Source: Alphaproteobacteria bacterium
Lineage (GTDB): Bacteria > Planctomycetota > Phycisphaerae > UBA1845
Direction: 5' to 3'
Length of the DNA: 64,000 nucleotides
Assembly: GCA_028285105.1 (NCBI GenBank)
Contig: JANQQE010000015.1
Coordinates: 124,001 to 188,000 of the forward strand
The notes under the pieces were generated by a model. That model was not told the DNA's origin and searched no databases. It was given only the letters and a program-made list of their open reading frames with translations. The position numbers and the translations under genes were made by a program. Positions 17,811 to 27,898 of the stretch are shown here, in pieces (positions within the stretch are counted from its first letter, which is position 1; every line of letters begins with the position of its first letter).

Positions 17811-19721
17811 ATGTCCAAGCCATGCGATGCCATCACCGCCACGCAATCGCAAGACCTGCCCGATGCAGGCAGGTTTTCTCCATTCCGACTTGTCAATTGG
17901 ATTTCTGGATGGCTTACACATCATCGAATGCCTTTGTTCGTTGCGCTGGTAGCGATTTTGTTGACGCTGCCTGGCTTGTCGGTCGGTTGGCAAACCGACG
18001 ACCACCTGCATCGCGCGACGATGACCGACGAGTTCCCGGTGATGGCCAGCGCACGCCACCCTTTTTGGGACATGTTTGCATTCGTCAAGGATGGCATGCT
18101 TGAAGAGGACGGAATTCTTGAACGTGGCGAATTGCCTTGGTGGACGCCACCGAATTACAGAATCGCATTCTTCCGACCCGTGGCGGGCATTACCCATTGG
18201 CTCGACTACAATCTCTGGCCACATTCGCCCTGGATCATGCATGCTCATTCGATTGCTTGGTATGGATTAACAGTATTTCTCGCAGCCCTCTTGTTTAGAC
18301 GGATCTCGATTGCACCGATTGCAGCCGGGCTTGCTGCATTGATTTATGCAATCAGCGACGGACATGGACTGCCTGCCGTGTGGCTGGCCAATCGCAATGC
18401 GACGATCGCAGTGTTTTTCGGAATCTGCACGTTGATTGCCTACGACCGGTGGCGTCGTGATGGATTCAAACTCGGTGCGGTCATTGCACCGATCGCGTTA
18501 TTGGCAGCAGTCCTTGCCAATGAAGGGGCTGTCTCCGCTGGTGCGTACTTGCTCGCGTATGCGATTTTCATGGACCCCGATCGAACATGGAAACGGTTCC
18601 CCGCACTGCTGCCATGCGTGGCGATTGGTGTGGGGTGGTGGCTGGCATACCGCGCATGTGGATACGGTGCGATCGGTTCAGGCGTTTACATCGATCCGGC
18701 AAACAGCCCATTGGAATACTTGATGGCCTGTCTCTGGCGCGGTCCGATCTTGATATTCGGATTATTCTGTGTTCCGCCATCGGATGCGCACATCATGCTT
18801 TCGAATGCTGCGTATCGAATATTTTGGGGCGTTAGCATCGCCGTGATTTTACTCGGAGCCATCGTTGTAGCAAAGCATGTCAAAGCCAATAAGCATTTGC
18901 AATTTGCTCTAATGGGTATGCTGCTTTCGATCCTTCCGCCGTGCGCAACATTCGCTTCAGACCGGCTGCTGATGTTTGCTGGGGTCGGGGCTGCAATGCT
19001 TATTGCACACTTAATCGTCACCGCATGGCAACCTTCCGCCACCATCAAGACAGCAAGAATTTTTGGCGGAGTACTGATCGTGGTACATCTGGTCTTCGCA
19101 CCGATCGGATTGCTGACGGCCTCCCAAAACGTCCGCAACTTCGGCGAGACATCGAGCATAGCAGGCTTGAGTCTTCCACATGATGACAAAGTCGCCGATC
19201 AACGGATAATCGCGGTCAGTGCACCGTCTAGTTTTCTGTTTGCATTTGCAAAGATTTATGCAGCGACGCAGAAACGAACCGTACCGGACAAAACATTGGC
19301 ACTGGGTTCCGGTGTGTTCGAGGTTCACGTGCATCGCCCCGACGATGAATCGCTGCTCGTCACGCAGGATGGTGGCTGGCTGGCGCTACCCGGGCAATCA
19401 CCGGAGGATGATTTCTCCTGGGTGGGCAGCCATTATTTATTTCAAACGTTCGACGTGTTGTTTCGCGACGACCAGCCGTTCGAGGTCGGGCAGCGAATCG
19501 AATTTTCTGACTGCGCGATCGAAATAGTCGAAATCACGCCAGACGACCGTCCGGCCAAAGTCCGCTTCGAATTCGCCAAACCGCTTGAAGATGACTCCTA
19601 TCGTTGGGTCTATTGGAAGGACAACGGGTTTACAGAATTCAAACTGCCGCCCATCAACGGATCGGTCACGTTACCCGCGCCTCGTCCACCGATCGGATCG
19701 ATGGGCGGAAGCGACGAATAA
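17811..19721 (+). CDS. polytopic membrane protein, GT-C glycosyltransferase-like
   Basis: The 636-residue protein has about ten hydrophobic helices over residues 45-440 and a C-terminal soluble domain of about 180 residues (FLFAFAKIYAATQKR onward). The first predicted loop reads GWQTDDHLHRA. An acidic pair after the first helix is the hallmark of GT-C enzymes that use lipid-linked sugars, so that is the best guess. No named family is secure. No ribosome site precedes the ATG. It converges with the RHS gene, leaving a 40-base gap. Compare the TMTC-like protein near 53-55 kb, which has the same loop pattern plus TPR repeats. Confidence 0.6.
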   Translation: MSKPCDAITATQSQDLPDAGRFSPFRLVNWISGWLTHHRMPLFVALVAILLTLPGLSVGWQTDDHLHRATMTDEFPVMASARHPFWDMFAFVKDGMLEEDGILERGELPWWTPPNYRIAFFRPVAGITHWLDYNLWPHSPWIMHAHSIAWYGLTVFLAALLFRRISIAPIAAGLAALIYAISDGHGLPAVWLANRNATIAVFFGICTLIAYDRWRRDGFKLGAVIAPIALLAAVLANEGAVSAGAYLLAYAIFMDPDRTWKRFPALLPCVAIGVGWWLAYRACGYGAIGSGVYIDPANSPLEYLMACLWRGPILIFGLFCVPPSDAHIMLSNAAYRIFWGVSIAVILLGAIVVAKHVKANKHLQFALMGMLLSILPPCATFASDRLLMFAGVGAAMLIAHLIVTAWQPSATIKTARIFGGVLIVVHLVFAPIGLLTASQNVRNFGETSSIAGLSLPHDDKVADQRIIAVSAPSSFLFAFAKIYAATQKRTVPDKTLALGSGVFEVHVHRPDDESLLVTQDGGWLALPGQSPEDDFSWVGSHYLFQTFDVLFRDDQPFEVGQRIEFSDCAIEIVEITPDDRPAKVRFEFAKPLEDDSYRWVYWKDNGFTEFKLPPINGSVTLPAPRPPIGSMGGSDE

Positions 19722-19761
19722 CGTGACCATTTGCCCGGTTACTAGCTTGGCGATTTCCGGC

Positions 19762-22700
19762 CTACTTAAGGATCGTCACATGACCGCGGTGTTCGTGCCT
19801 CTTATCGCCGTTTCCCGTTAAAGAACCCCCACTCGAATCTCCTCCCACGGTCAATCCGTATTTTAAGACCGTGACATGACCGTGCCCGTGACCGGTACCA
19901 GCGGTCAATCCATATTTTAGTACAGTGACATGACCGTGCCCGTGACCGGCACCACCTGTCAATCCATATTTTAATACCGTGACATGCCCATGGCCGTGAC
20001 CACCACCAGCCGACAATCCGTATTTTAAGACCGTGACGTGTCCGCTGCCGCCTCCTGCGGCGATGCCGCCGTTGGTGTTGTTGGAACGAGAGGAGTTGTA
20101 GTCGCCGCCGGATGATGCTCCCCCGCCCGAACCACCTCCGACTCCTCCACCATTGGCAATACCACCGTTCGTATTGTTCGATCGAGACGAATTGTAGTCG
20201 CCGCCGGTCGTACTATCCGCGTTCTTCAGCACCGTGACGTGCCCACGCCAGTCAACACCCTTCGCGGCAGGGGGCAACTCGCTTGGACACGAGTCAACCG
20301 ACGAAGCGCACCTTCCATCCGGGCATCGATACGGCGTTTCCATTGGGCACCCCGGTCCACCGCCCGCAGCATTGACTTTCTTTGACAAGTCTGCACCGGC
20401 TTTGAACTTGACGACATTTTTTGCGGCGATCTTGATTTCCTTACCCGTCTGCGGATTGCGACCAGTTCGTGCGGCGCGTTTGGAAATCGAGAACGATCCG
20501 AAACCGACCAAACTGATCTTGTCGCCCTTCTTGAGACTGCCGGCGTCCTTGGCAATGGCGTCAATGAGTTCACCCTTGTTCATCAGGCCGAATGGATCCG
20601 ACTGAGTCCACGGGTTGTTGCCACCGTAGGTGTACGCATTTCCAATATTCAAATCGTCAGCCCATTCACCCAGTGGGTCGCGCGAGATGAAACGGCCGGC
20701 AATGGGTTCAAGGTATCGGTGGCGATTGTAGTACATTCCAGTCGCGTCATCGTAGCGCCGACCATTGAACAGATACGGATTTTCTACGAGCGAGAGTGGA
20801 ATGGCAGCACCAGCCGCATCGAAGAATGACGGTTGTCCATAGTCCTGATACTCATAACGTTCAACGAGAAGCCCATTTGAATCGGTCAAGGCCATCACGT
20901 TACCCAAGTCGTCGCAGTGGTAGTAGAAATCGCTCGAACCGTGAACCATCTGCACAACTTCATCTACATTTTCGCCGTAAACGTATGTCTTGACGGTTCC
21001 GAAATTGCTCGATTCTTCAATGACATGGTCTTCGTCGTAGTAATATTCCGTCTGGGTTGAGAGGACCGGTGAACTCTCGTCCTTGCGGATTCTTCGATCG
21101 AGCGGGTCGTATGCGTATTTCGAGAAAATGCCCGTTGTCTGATCGTCGTGAATTACCAAGCGATCCTTGTAGTCATAGACCATTTGAATCGGCGGGCCGC
21201 CCGACGCGCGTTGTGTTAGATTGCCGTTTTCGTCATAGGCGCGACCGTCGCACCCTGTACTGGTGTATTGGTTCATCTGGAAGTCCGCTGGCGGGCTTGC
21301 CGGATCCATGGTGTACACGCCCGGGCAATTGTCGTTAACAACCTGATTGCGGTTACCGACACTGTCGAGTTGGTACTGGGTATCGCGAACCAGCGCTGGA
21401 ACCGAAACGTCTGTCTCCACCGTGCGGGTCAACCGGTATATAGAGTCGTATTCGTATACGTGTTCAAGCTGGGTGGCTGGTGCGTTTCGAGTTTTCTTGT
21501 TGTACTGCGGGTCCCACAGCAAATCGCGAACATCGATAATGCTGCCCGAACCGGGATGTTCGTGAACGATGGTCGCAGGAAGTTTCACGCCAAAGTCACC
21601 CGGACGATTGGGCACACCGCTGATGCCGTTGTAGAAAATACTCGTCGTCGTGCCATTCGAAAGCGCGCGGAGTTGCATGCGATCCGGACCCACGTATGAG
21701 AAATCTGCAATGGGACCGGATGTGTCTGAGATTTCACTGATGCGGTCGAGTTCGTCGTACAAGTAGCTCACCGTACGGCCACTCGGATACACGCATGAGG
21801 TGTTGTTCCTCAATCCATCGTACGTCGAAGAGATCACCACACCGTTTTGCGTTTCGGAAACCACATTGGAAAGCGAATCGTATTCCACCGAAACCTGCGA
21901 ATCGTCATCCTGAGCGAATACCATGCGATTCAAACCATCGTAGGAGTACTGTTCGAAGGTCGTGTCCGTCGAGATACCCGGACCGACGGTGATGACTTTA
22001 TCGGTAAGCCGATCCTCAAGATCATAGACGTAGTCAATCTGCGTTCCGTTGGCATCGGTGTGGAGAATCTTGTTGTCGCGAACATCGTAGTGATAGGACT
22101 CGCTGGTTCCGTCGGCGTAACCGGTCAGGGTCAGACGGTCGAGCGCATCGTAAGCGTAGGTCGTTGTGTTTCCGTTGCCGTCCTGCCGAGAAATCAATCG
22201 CGAAGAATCGTCCCAATCCTGAATGCCGACGATCGCACCGATGACTACCCCACCCCCCGTTCCTGTATTCGTCAACAAACGGGTCGTCGAAGTCATACGA
22301 TTCATGCCGTCGTAATCGTATAGGGTCGTATTGCCAAGCGCATCGACCTCTTCTCGCAACAAATCGCGACTGTCGAATTGATGAAACTTCGTGTTGCCGA
22401 AATTGTCCCCCTTGATGGTCAACCGATTCAAACCGTCGTAGTCGTAGGTCGTGGTAAACTGCTCATCGGGCAGTCCAAGATCCGATTTTTCGTTGGTCTC
22501 TTCAGAGACGATGTTGGAGTTTGAGTCGTACGTGAAGCGAATCGTATTACCCTTCGCATCGGTGCAGACGGAACGCCGATTTGCAGAGTCGTAGATGCAG
22601 GTCGCGTTGTGGCTGTTGTCGTCGACAACCTGAATAATTTGCGAGGTATCGGAGTAGAAATACTCGGTTGTCGATTCGCCGTCGGTGATTGGATTTTGCG

Positions 22701-25431
22701 CCGAGTCGAAGAACTTGTCGCCGCGAATGGTCAGACGGTTCATCGGATCGTAACCATACGTCGTTTCGAACAAGCGCACATTTCCAGCGCTGCCAGGGGC
22801 ATCCAGCAACTCGCCCTCCTCAATCACTCGGACACAGTTGTTATTCTCGTCGTAATCGTAACTCGACGCATTTCCAAAACTGCTGCCCATGATCGTCAGG
22901 CGGTTGTATCCGTCATATTCAAACGTTTCCTCTTTCGGTGCGAGTCCTTGAAGGCCTTGGCCGTACAGCGTAATGATCCCGTTGGCGTCGTAATCGTACT
23001 GATCCGTTGATTCGTCAGGATCGCCAGACGCTTCCGTCACCCTAAAGAGCAGGTCACGCTCATCATAGAGCTTGGTTTCGGTATTGGTCGGCTGCGAACC
23101 GTTGGTCGCTTCTCCTTTGCGAACCAAGGTCCGATTGCGATTCGCGTCATACTCGAATTCAGTCACGATATCGTTCACCGGATCGACTTCTTCCGTCTTC
23201 TTCGTCACGTGATTCAGAAGGTCGTATTCATAAACGGTCGTAAAATGCGTGTTCGGATCGAGGAGCCCGCTTGCGTCGCGGTTTTCGATGTCGATGCGGA
23301 CAACGTTATCGTTCTCGTCATAAAAGTGAATCTTCTCGTACCGGGGACCAGCGGCTGGGACCACCTCACGCGACAGCGACCGCACGATTTGATCGAGTTG
23401 ATTGAATGTGTGAAGGGTATCGTTCCCTTTCGGATCGATGATGCGGGTGACATTTCCAACCGGATCGTATTCGTAGGATGTCGTCAGCGCGAATCCAGTG
23501 TTATCGACACTTTCGCTTTCGAGATAGCCACTTTGCGTCCCCGCGCCTTGCGGATAATAAGTATATAGATCGATTCGACGGGTGCCGGTGCCGTTATCTG
23601 GCAGCACGTGTCGCGTGAGTTGACCAAACGAATTGTATTCGAAATCTTCAACGATCGTCGGAATACGATGAATCGTTTGCGTGCGATTGCCCCTCGGATC
23701 ATAGAGGTACTGAGTTTGATTTCCGCGTGCGTCGACGGATCGGGTTACTTGATTGGTGTCAAAACTGATTGCATCGTCGTATTCGAACGTTTCGATCAGT
23801 TGTGGTTGAGCGGCACCGCGCGGCCCTGGAAGGCACACTCGCTCGCGGACATTGGCCCGGGATCGCGGTGGCGAGAAAAAGTCGATGTCACCTTCGTAAA
23901 CGAATCGCACCTCATCCAGTTCCGGTGAGACGATGCGCGTACACAATGAATCGTCATTGTACTCGTACCGCGTTTCAAAAAATGCCGGATCGGTTGGCCG
24001 CAGTTGATTGACCGGTCGATTGAGCAGGTCCGTCGTCGGATTCAACGGGTTTGCCCGGCCCGTGAAACGCCGGTTCATGACCAAACGATTGCGATAGTCG
24101 TAGTAGCATTCTTCGACATTTCCGACACGGTCGTTGACATAGCAAACACCCGTCGAAAAACTGTTGGCAGGCGTCGGCGCATGCGTGCCATATGAAAAAG
24201 TGAACAGTTCCGTCGGCGCGCCAAGTTGTTGGCTGACGAGGCGATCGTATTCAAGGTCGGCAGGGTTGAGTGTTGAAGCATAGGTGTTGACCAGAAACGT
24301 CTGCCCTTTTGGATCGGTGACGGTCAGCAGGTTATGGCTGAGTCGCGGATCACTGAAGCCTTCCGAATATGTAAATACGGTGGTTTTACCGAGTGGGAAA
24401 TCATTGCCATTGGGTGTTCCAACGACCGGTGGCGTCGTCACCGACCTAAGGTCGCCAGCATCTCCACCGATGTCCGGGTCTTGGTAATAGTCGTACGTGA
24501 TCTGGCGACCGGTGAAATCCGTGACCGATTGAATGAATCCGTCAGGATTGTATGCAATCGAAACCAGCCGAGAATTAACCGGTGAATCCAGCGTGTCGCG
24601 AATCCCGGTCAATCGCCCCGTTCCCGGGTCGTATTCAAAACTCACGCGGTTGCCTTTGCGATCAACCATCGACGAAATCTTTCCGTCGTCAGGCAAGCCG
24701 AAAAATCCATTGAATTGCATCGAACCACGGTCGTGGTGAATCATCGAAAAACCGTTGCCCTGCTGAACGATTTCCCGGAAGAATTCAGGACTGGACCAGG
24801 TTCCGTTTGGCGTCGGGCAAAACTCGTCGCTGCGCCCGTCACCATCGTGCACAACCAGATTGGGACCGTTTTGTGTCAGGTGAATGTTATACGAGTGATC
24901 CCAGCCGTTACCCATCGTGGTGTCAGGACCGACTCTTGAACGGTATCGCCGGGTCCATTCAAAATCGAAACCACGTCCCCGAATGACCATATCGGTGACG
25001 GTCAGATGAAATTCACCGGAAAACAGATAAACCGAATCAGACAAGGACGAGTCAGGTATCGCCGGCTGAGCCGCGGATGGCGATCCCGACTTACGAGGAC
25101 GAAGGGTAGCCGGTTCGTCCTCGCGAACAGGCAGCACACATCCGGCGATCAAATTGTTTCCGGTGAACTCCTGATAAAACGCCTGAGCGTCGCTAAGGTC
25201 GATGACGCCATCGACGTTCATGTCGTAGCAAGCACACTCCGGAGCAGCCGGTACACCCGGTCCGGTCAGACAAGCCGCAAAATCTGCATGGTCATCAAGG
25301 GCAACGCGACAATCGCCATTGCCATCTCCGCTCGATCCACAAAGCGATGCCGCCAGTGCCGAATGAGAAAGTCCCAGCGCCACACTCAGGCTCATCAGGC
25401 GGCATGCGTGTCGAACGAAGCAAAGTTCCAT
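19762..25431 (-). CDS. giant secreted RHS/YD-repeat protein fused to a shortened HU domain and a GHVTVLK-repeat tail
   Basis: The 1889-residue protein has, in order: a signal peptide to about residue 28; an EF-hand pair (about 30-95, [13 protein letters not shown] and [13 protein letters not shown]); a long YD-repeat region (about 140-1520) with dozens of '[10 protein letters not shown]'-type units; and an RHS core ([18 protein letters not shown]...RDPLG) ending DPFGL at residue 1616. Then come an HU-like domain (1617-1687), a Cys motif ([14 protein letters not shown]) and a Gly/His/Asn-rich tail. RHS proteins form a shell around a variable C-terminal part, usually a toxin; here HU takes that place. 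GAGGAG lies 6 bases before the ATG. I see no immunity gene downstream. It is probably exported and surface-associated; a role as toxin or DNA binder is speculative. Confidence 0.9.
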   Translation of the reverse strand: MELCFVRHACRLMSLSVALGLSHSALAASLCGSSGDGNGDCRVALDDHADFAACLTGPGVPAAPECACYDMNVDGVIDLSDAQAFYQEFTGNNLIAGCVLPVREDEPATLRPRKSGSPSAAQPAIPDSSLSDSVYLFSGEFHLTVTDMVIRGRGFDFEWTRRYRSRVGPDTTMGNGWDHSYNIHLTQNGPNLVVHDGDGRSDEFCPTPNGTWSSPEFFREIVQQGNGFSMIHHDRGSMQFNGFFGLPDDGKISSMVDRKGNRVSFEYDPGTGRLTGIRDTLDSPVNSRLVSIAYNPDGFIQSVTDFTGRQITYDYYQDPDIGGDAGDLRSVTTPPVVGTPNGNDFPLGKTTVFTYSEGFSDPRLSHNLLTVTDPKGQTFLVNTYASTLNPADLEYDRLVSQQLGAPTELFTFSYGTHAPTPANSFSTGVCYVNDRVGNVEECYYDYRNRLVMNRRFTGRANPLNPTTDLLNRPVNQLRPTDPAFFETRYEYNDDSLCTRIVSPELDEVRFVYEGDIDFFSPPRSRANVRERVCLPGPRGAAQPQLIETFEYDDAISFDTNQVTRSVDARGNQTQYLYDPRGNRTQTIHRIPTIVEDFEYNSFGQLTRHVLPDNGTGTRRIDLYTYYPQGAGTQSGYLESESVDNTGFALTTSYEYDPVGNVTRIIDPKGNDTLHTFNQLDQIVRSLSREVVPAAGPRYEKIHFYDENDNVVRIDIENRDASGLLDPNTHFTTVYEYDLLNHVTKKTEEVDPVNDIVTEFEYDANRNRTLVRKGEATNGSQPTNTETKLYDERDLLFRVTEASGDPDESTDQYDYDANGIITLYGQGLQGLAPKEETFEYDGYNRLTIMGSSFGNASSYDYDENNNCVRVIEEGELLDAPGSAGNVRLFETTYGYDPMNRLTIRGDKFFDSAQNPITDGESTTEYFYSDTSQIIQVVDDNSHNATCIYDSANRRSVCTDAKGNTIRFTYDSNSNIVSEETNEKSDLGLPDEQFTTTYDYDGLNRLTIKGDNFGNTKFHQFDSRDLLREEVDALGNTTLYDYDGMNRMTSTTRLLTNTGTGGGVVIGAIVGIQDWDDSSRLISRQDGNGNTTTYAYDALDRLTLTGYADGTSESYHYDVRDNKILHTDANGTQIDYVYDLEDRLTDKVITVGPGISTDTTFEQYSYDGLNRMVFAQDDDSQVSVEYDSLSNVVSETQNGVVISSTYDGLRNNTSCVYPSGRTVSYLYDELDRISEISDTSGPIADFSYVGPDRMQLRALSNGTTTSIFYNGISGVPNRPGDFGVKLPATIVHEHPGSGSIIDVRDLLWDPQYNKKTRNAPATQLEHVYEYDSIYRLTRTVETDVSVPALVRDTQYQLDSVGNRNQVVNDNCPGVYTMDPASPPADFQMNQYTSTGCDGRAYDENGNLTQRASGGPPIQMVYDYKDRLVIHDDQTTGIFSKYAYDPLDRRIRKDESSPVLSTQTEYYYDEDHVIEESSNFGTVKTYVYGENVDEVVQMVHGSSDFYYHCDDLGNVMALTDSNGLLVERYEYQDYGQPSFFDAAGAAIPLSLVENPYLFNGRRYDDATGMYYNRHRYLEPIAGRFISRDPLGEWADDLNIGNAYTYGGNNPWTQSDPFGLMNKGELIDAIAKDAGSLKKGDKISLVGFGSFSISKRAARTGRNPQTGKEIKIAAKNVVKFKAGADLSKKVNAAGGGPGCPMETPYRCPDGRCASSVDSCPSELPPAAKGVDWRGHVTVLKNADSTTGGDYNSSRSNNTNGGIANGGGVGGGSGGGASSGGDYNSSRSNNTNGGIAAGGGSGHVTVLKYGLSAGGGHGHGHVTVLKYGLTGGAGHGHGHVTVLKYGLTAGTGHGHGHVTVLKYGLTVGGDSSGGSLTGNGDKRHEHRGHVTILK
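19850..20040 (-). repeat. 54-bp tandem repeat array inside the RHS gene
   Basis: Four in-frame units begin at 19850, 19904, 19958 and 20012, exactly 54 bases apart, encoding 18-residue units such as [18 protein letters not shown]. Units differ mostly at silent sites and at the xGx spacer. The units are contiguous with no spacers, so this is coding repeat expansion and not a CRISPR array. Confidence 0.9.
20059..20205 (-). repeat. 51-bp coding duplication (two copies 96 bases apart)
   Basis: The copies at 20059-20109 and 20155-20205 both encode [17 protein letters not shown]. The protein is identical while the DNA differs at nine third-codon positions. A glycine-rich spacer separates the copies. 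Confidence 0.9.
20371..20583 (-). other. HU-like DNA-binding domain embedded in the RHS C-terminus
   Basis: It begins [15 protein letters not shown], continues [19 protein letters not shown] and the arm [19 protein letters not shown], and ends near KKVNA. Beside ordinary HU (about 90 residues) it lacks about 22 residues covering helix 2 of the dimer core, while the DNA-contacting beta arm with the RNP tip is intact. The methionine directly follows the RHS-core end, as if a whole HU gene start had been joined there. A separate translation start at this ATG is possible, but I see no convincing ribosome site. Confidence 0.85.
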
Positions 25432-25437
25432 GATCTA

Positions 25438-25443
25438 CTCCTC
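25438..25443 (-). promoter_or_regulatory. Shine-Dalgarno site of the RHS gene
   Basis: GAGGAG lies 6 bases before the ATG at 25431 and fixes the start of this very long gene, which is otherwise open to several internal methionines. Confidence 0.75.
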
Positions 25444-25830
25444 AATAATTGGTATAGTCGTGCGTCAAGAAGGCGGAATTGCGCGAATCATGCGGCGCGC
25501 CCACCGCGAATCAGCCATGTCGATTGGGAAAACTGCCCGGGAAAGTCGCGAGGGCTAGAGAAAATTCCCCACCTACATCATTGCTAGGCGCGCGCGGCAA
25601 GAATTTTGACAAGGGCTGCGAAAATCAAGACTTGAACGTCATCCGTCGTTTAGCGATCTGTTGACGTCAATACGTGCCCGGGACAACCTGCCCACACCCA
25701 TGACTGCAATTCTAAGCAATTGACGCAGCACATCTCAATGCGCTTGACGCAAACCGGACACAATGGAACCACTGGCTTTATCCAAAGCGCAGTGCTGCCG
25801 CTGATTATGGGACGTTAAGATCTTTGCCGA
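25444..25830. other. intergenic region, no gene seen
   Basis: This stretch of about 390 bases lies between the radical SAM gene and the RHS gene, both on the minus strand, so it should hold the terminator of the first and the promoter of the second. I found no strong hairpin, tRNA-like fold or convincing coding frame. Possible -35-like TTGACG elements occur, for instance near 25471, without well-spaced -10 partners. Confidence 0.5.
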
Positions 25831-27666
25831 CTAACCGGCTGCCGCGGGCATGAGCGACAGGCCCGGACCATCGGAGTTGATTTGCACGAATACGTCGTCG
25901 TATTGATTTTTGAGATAGCCTTCCGAGTTTCCGCCAGCCAGGTGAGACCATGGGAAGACTTCGCCATCAGGCCGCTCGCGATGGGCGTACCATGCCGGAT
26001 CGATGCCTTCGGCTTCAAACGCTAGATCCCACATTCGATGATCGAAGCACTCGTCCCAACCGTCGAAGCGGGCTCCGTCGCGCCACGCCCTTTCGATGAC
26101 CGGACCAAGTTTGCGGTCACCGCGTGAGAAAACAGCTTCTAGTACGGACCGTTCGACGTTATGCATCTTGATCCGAACTGCCGACTTGCGCGAGCGCTCC
26201 ATCATGCGAAGTCGCTTGCGTACGTTGTGGAAGTATTCGGCTTCGGGTTGTGCCGCCCATTGAAACGGGGTGTGCGGTTTCGGTACCAACCAACCGACTG
26301 CCGAATTCACCGAAGCGGGGTGACCTGCGACAGGGATGCGTGCCCGCGAAACCTCGCGGCTGATGTCCATGATGCCGTCGATGTCGTCGGGACGTTCGCC
26401 CGGGAAACCGGCCATGAAATACAGTTTGACACTTTTCCACCCGGCTTCGTAAGCCTGGGTCACGCCGTCGATCAAGTTGCCATCGGTGACGACCTTGCGA
26501 ATCGCAGCCCGCATGTCATCACGAGCAGCTTCAACTGCGATGGTCAGCCCTGATTTTCGCACCCCGTTGACCATCCACGGAATGTTGGACAACATCTTGT
26601 CCACCCGCATGGATGGCACAGAAATGCTGACCTGACGGTGCGTAAACTGTTCGTCAATCCGTTTGGCCAATTCCGGCAAGTACGGATAGTCAGCCGTCGA
26701 AAGCGAGAGCAATCCGATCTCGGTGTGACCCGTCGCTCGATATGCTTCTTCAGCGATGTTCACGATTTCATCAACTGTCCGCCGACCGATGGGCCGCTTG
26801 GTGTAGCCAGCATGGCAGAACCGACAACGCTGCGGACAACCGCGCATGATTTCGATCGAGATACGGTCCTGCACAACACGAACGTGTGGAACCAACGGTC
26901 GCACCGGAAACGGAGCATTCCCAAAATCCGGCGTTTGGCATCGAACGATATTGTGCGGCAGCCCTTCTTCATTAGGCAACACCGACCGAATTGTGTTGTC
27001 TTGGTTGTAAGACACGTCATACAACGACGACGCATATGCCCATGGGAATCGCCTGGCCATTAAGCGAATCATCTCGCGGCGGCGTACACCGTTGGCTTGG
27101 TATTCTTTGTATGCATCGAGGATCGCGGCCATCGATTCTTCACCGTCACCCAAAACGATCAGGTCGATGAAGTCAGCAACCGGTTCCGGATTGTCCGATT
27201 GGGGCCCCCCGCCGATCACCAACGGATGCGAATCGTCGCGGTCGGCTGACCGTAGCGGAATGCCTGCAAGATCAAGCAGCGTAAGAATATTGGTAAAACC
27301 CATCTCATACTGAAGCGAGATCGCCAAAATATCGACATCGCGAACGGGTCGGCGGGTGTCCCAGGTGAACAGCGGAATGTTCTTCCGCCGCATGACGGCT
27401 TCTGCATCGGTCCAGGGACAGTACACGCGCTCTGCTGTCACGCCGTCGGTGTGATTGCAAAGCCAATAAATGATCTGACAACCGAGATGGCTCATCCCAA
27501 TGGTGTACGCATCCGGAAATGCGACTGCGACGCGCACGCGCGCAGATTCCCAGTCACCCGGTTTCGGAATTTGATTGATCTCGCCACCGACGTATTGCCC
27601 CGGCGTAGAGACATAGGGAAGCAATTGATCGCTGACCAACTCTTGCAAATTACCCATTTCAACCAT
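25831..27666 (-). CDS. B12-binding-type radical SAM protein, TIGR03960-like
   Basis: The N-terminal region 'LLPYVSTPGQYVGGEINQIPK' and a Rossmann-like B12-binding stretch (VAFPDAYTIGMSHLGCQIIY) are followed by a radical SAM core. RGCPQRCRFCHAG supplies the CxxxCxxC cluster (C277, C281, C284), and GFPGERPDD lies further on. This is the TIGR03960 pattern, whose members are often fused or adjacent to a TIGR03936 (DUF2344) domain. Here that half is missing from the protein and from the neighbouring genes. An in-frame GTG exists at 27708, but a TATAAT box two bases before it suggests transcription begins inside that codon stretch, so I prefer ATG 27666; ATG 27657 is equally possible. The substrate is not known. 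Confidence 0.85.
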   Translation of the reverse strand: MVEMGNLQELVSDQLLPYVSTPGQYVGGEINQIPKPGDWESARVRVAVAFPDAYTIGMSHLGCQIIYWLCNHTDGVTAERVYCPWTDAEAVMRRKNIPLFTWDTRRPVRDVDILAISLQYEMGFTNILTLLDLAGIPLRSADRDDSHPLVIGGGPQSDNPEPVADFIDLIVLGDGEESMAAILDAYKEYQANGVRRREMIRLMARRFPWAYASSLYDVSYNQDNTIRSVLPNEEGLPHNIVRCQTPDFGNAPFPVRPLVPHVRVVQDRISIEIMRGCPQRCRFCHAGYTKRPIGRRTVDEIVNIAEEAYRATGHTEIGLLSLSTADYPYLPELAKRIDEQFTHRQVSISVPSMRVDKMLSNIPWMVNGVRKSGLTIAVEAARDDMRAAIRKVVTDGNLIDGVTQAYEAGWKSVKLYFMAGFPGERPDDIDGIMDISREVSRARIPVAGHPASVNSAVGWLVPKPHTPFQWAAQPEAEYFHNVRKRLRMMERSRKSAVRIKMHNVERSVLEAVFSRGDRKLGPVIERAWRDGARFDGWDECFDHRMWDLAFEAEGIDPAWYAHRERPDGEVFPWSHLAGGNSEGYLKNQYDDVFVQINSDGPGLSLMPAAAG

Positions 27667-27710
27667 CCGCCATCTGCGCAAATCTTTAGGAAACGACCTT
27701 ACCGACACCC

Positions 27711-27716
27711 ATTATA
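27711..27716 (-). promoter_or_regulatory. candidate -10 box of the radical SAM gene
   Basis: TATAAT on the minus strand with a weak TTGTGG 19 bases upstream. If used, transcription would begin near 27704, which rules out the GTG at 27708 as start. Confidence 0.4.
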
Positions 27717-27898
27717 AGAGTTTGCAAGAATCGGGCCACAATCGTTCGCCTGAGGTGTATTCCCCGTTGTTGAACTGAATTTGAGGGGTTCATGGCTGTT
27801 TGACTTGAACGTATAGATGATCTTGCCACGGTCGTCAGGTTTTCGTTGCAGCGCGCCGATAGCGACGATATGCTTAACGTCAGGTGGGGTTCATCTCA

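Noticed and set aside
19850..20040. Possible CRISPR array
   Set aside because: The 54-bp units are contiguous without spacers, vary from copy to copy, and stay in frame with the RHS gene.
20583..20583. Separate HU gene starting at the internal ATG
   Set aside because: The frame is continuous with the RHS core, no convincing ribosome site precedes the ATG, and the HU-like sequence continues without a stop into the repeat tail. I therefore treat it as a domain, though internal translation cannot be excluded.
25479..25664. 61-codon plus-strand frame upstream of the RHS gene
   Set aside because: Basic, low-information composition, no ribosome site and no recognisable motif.
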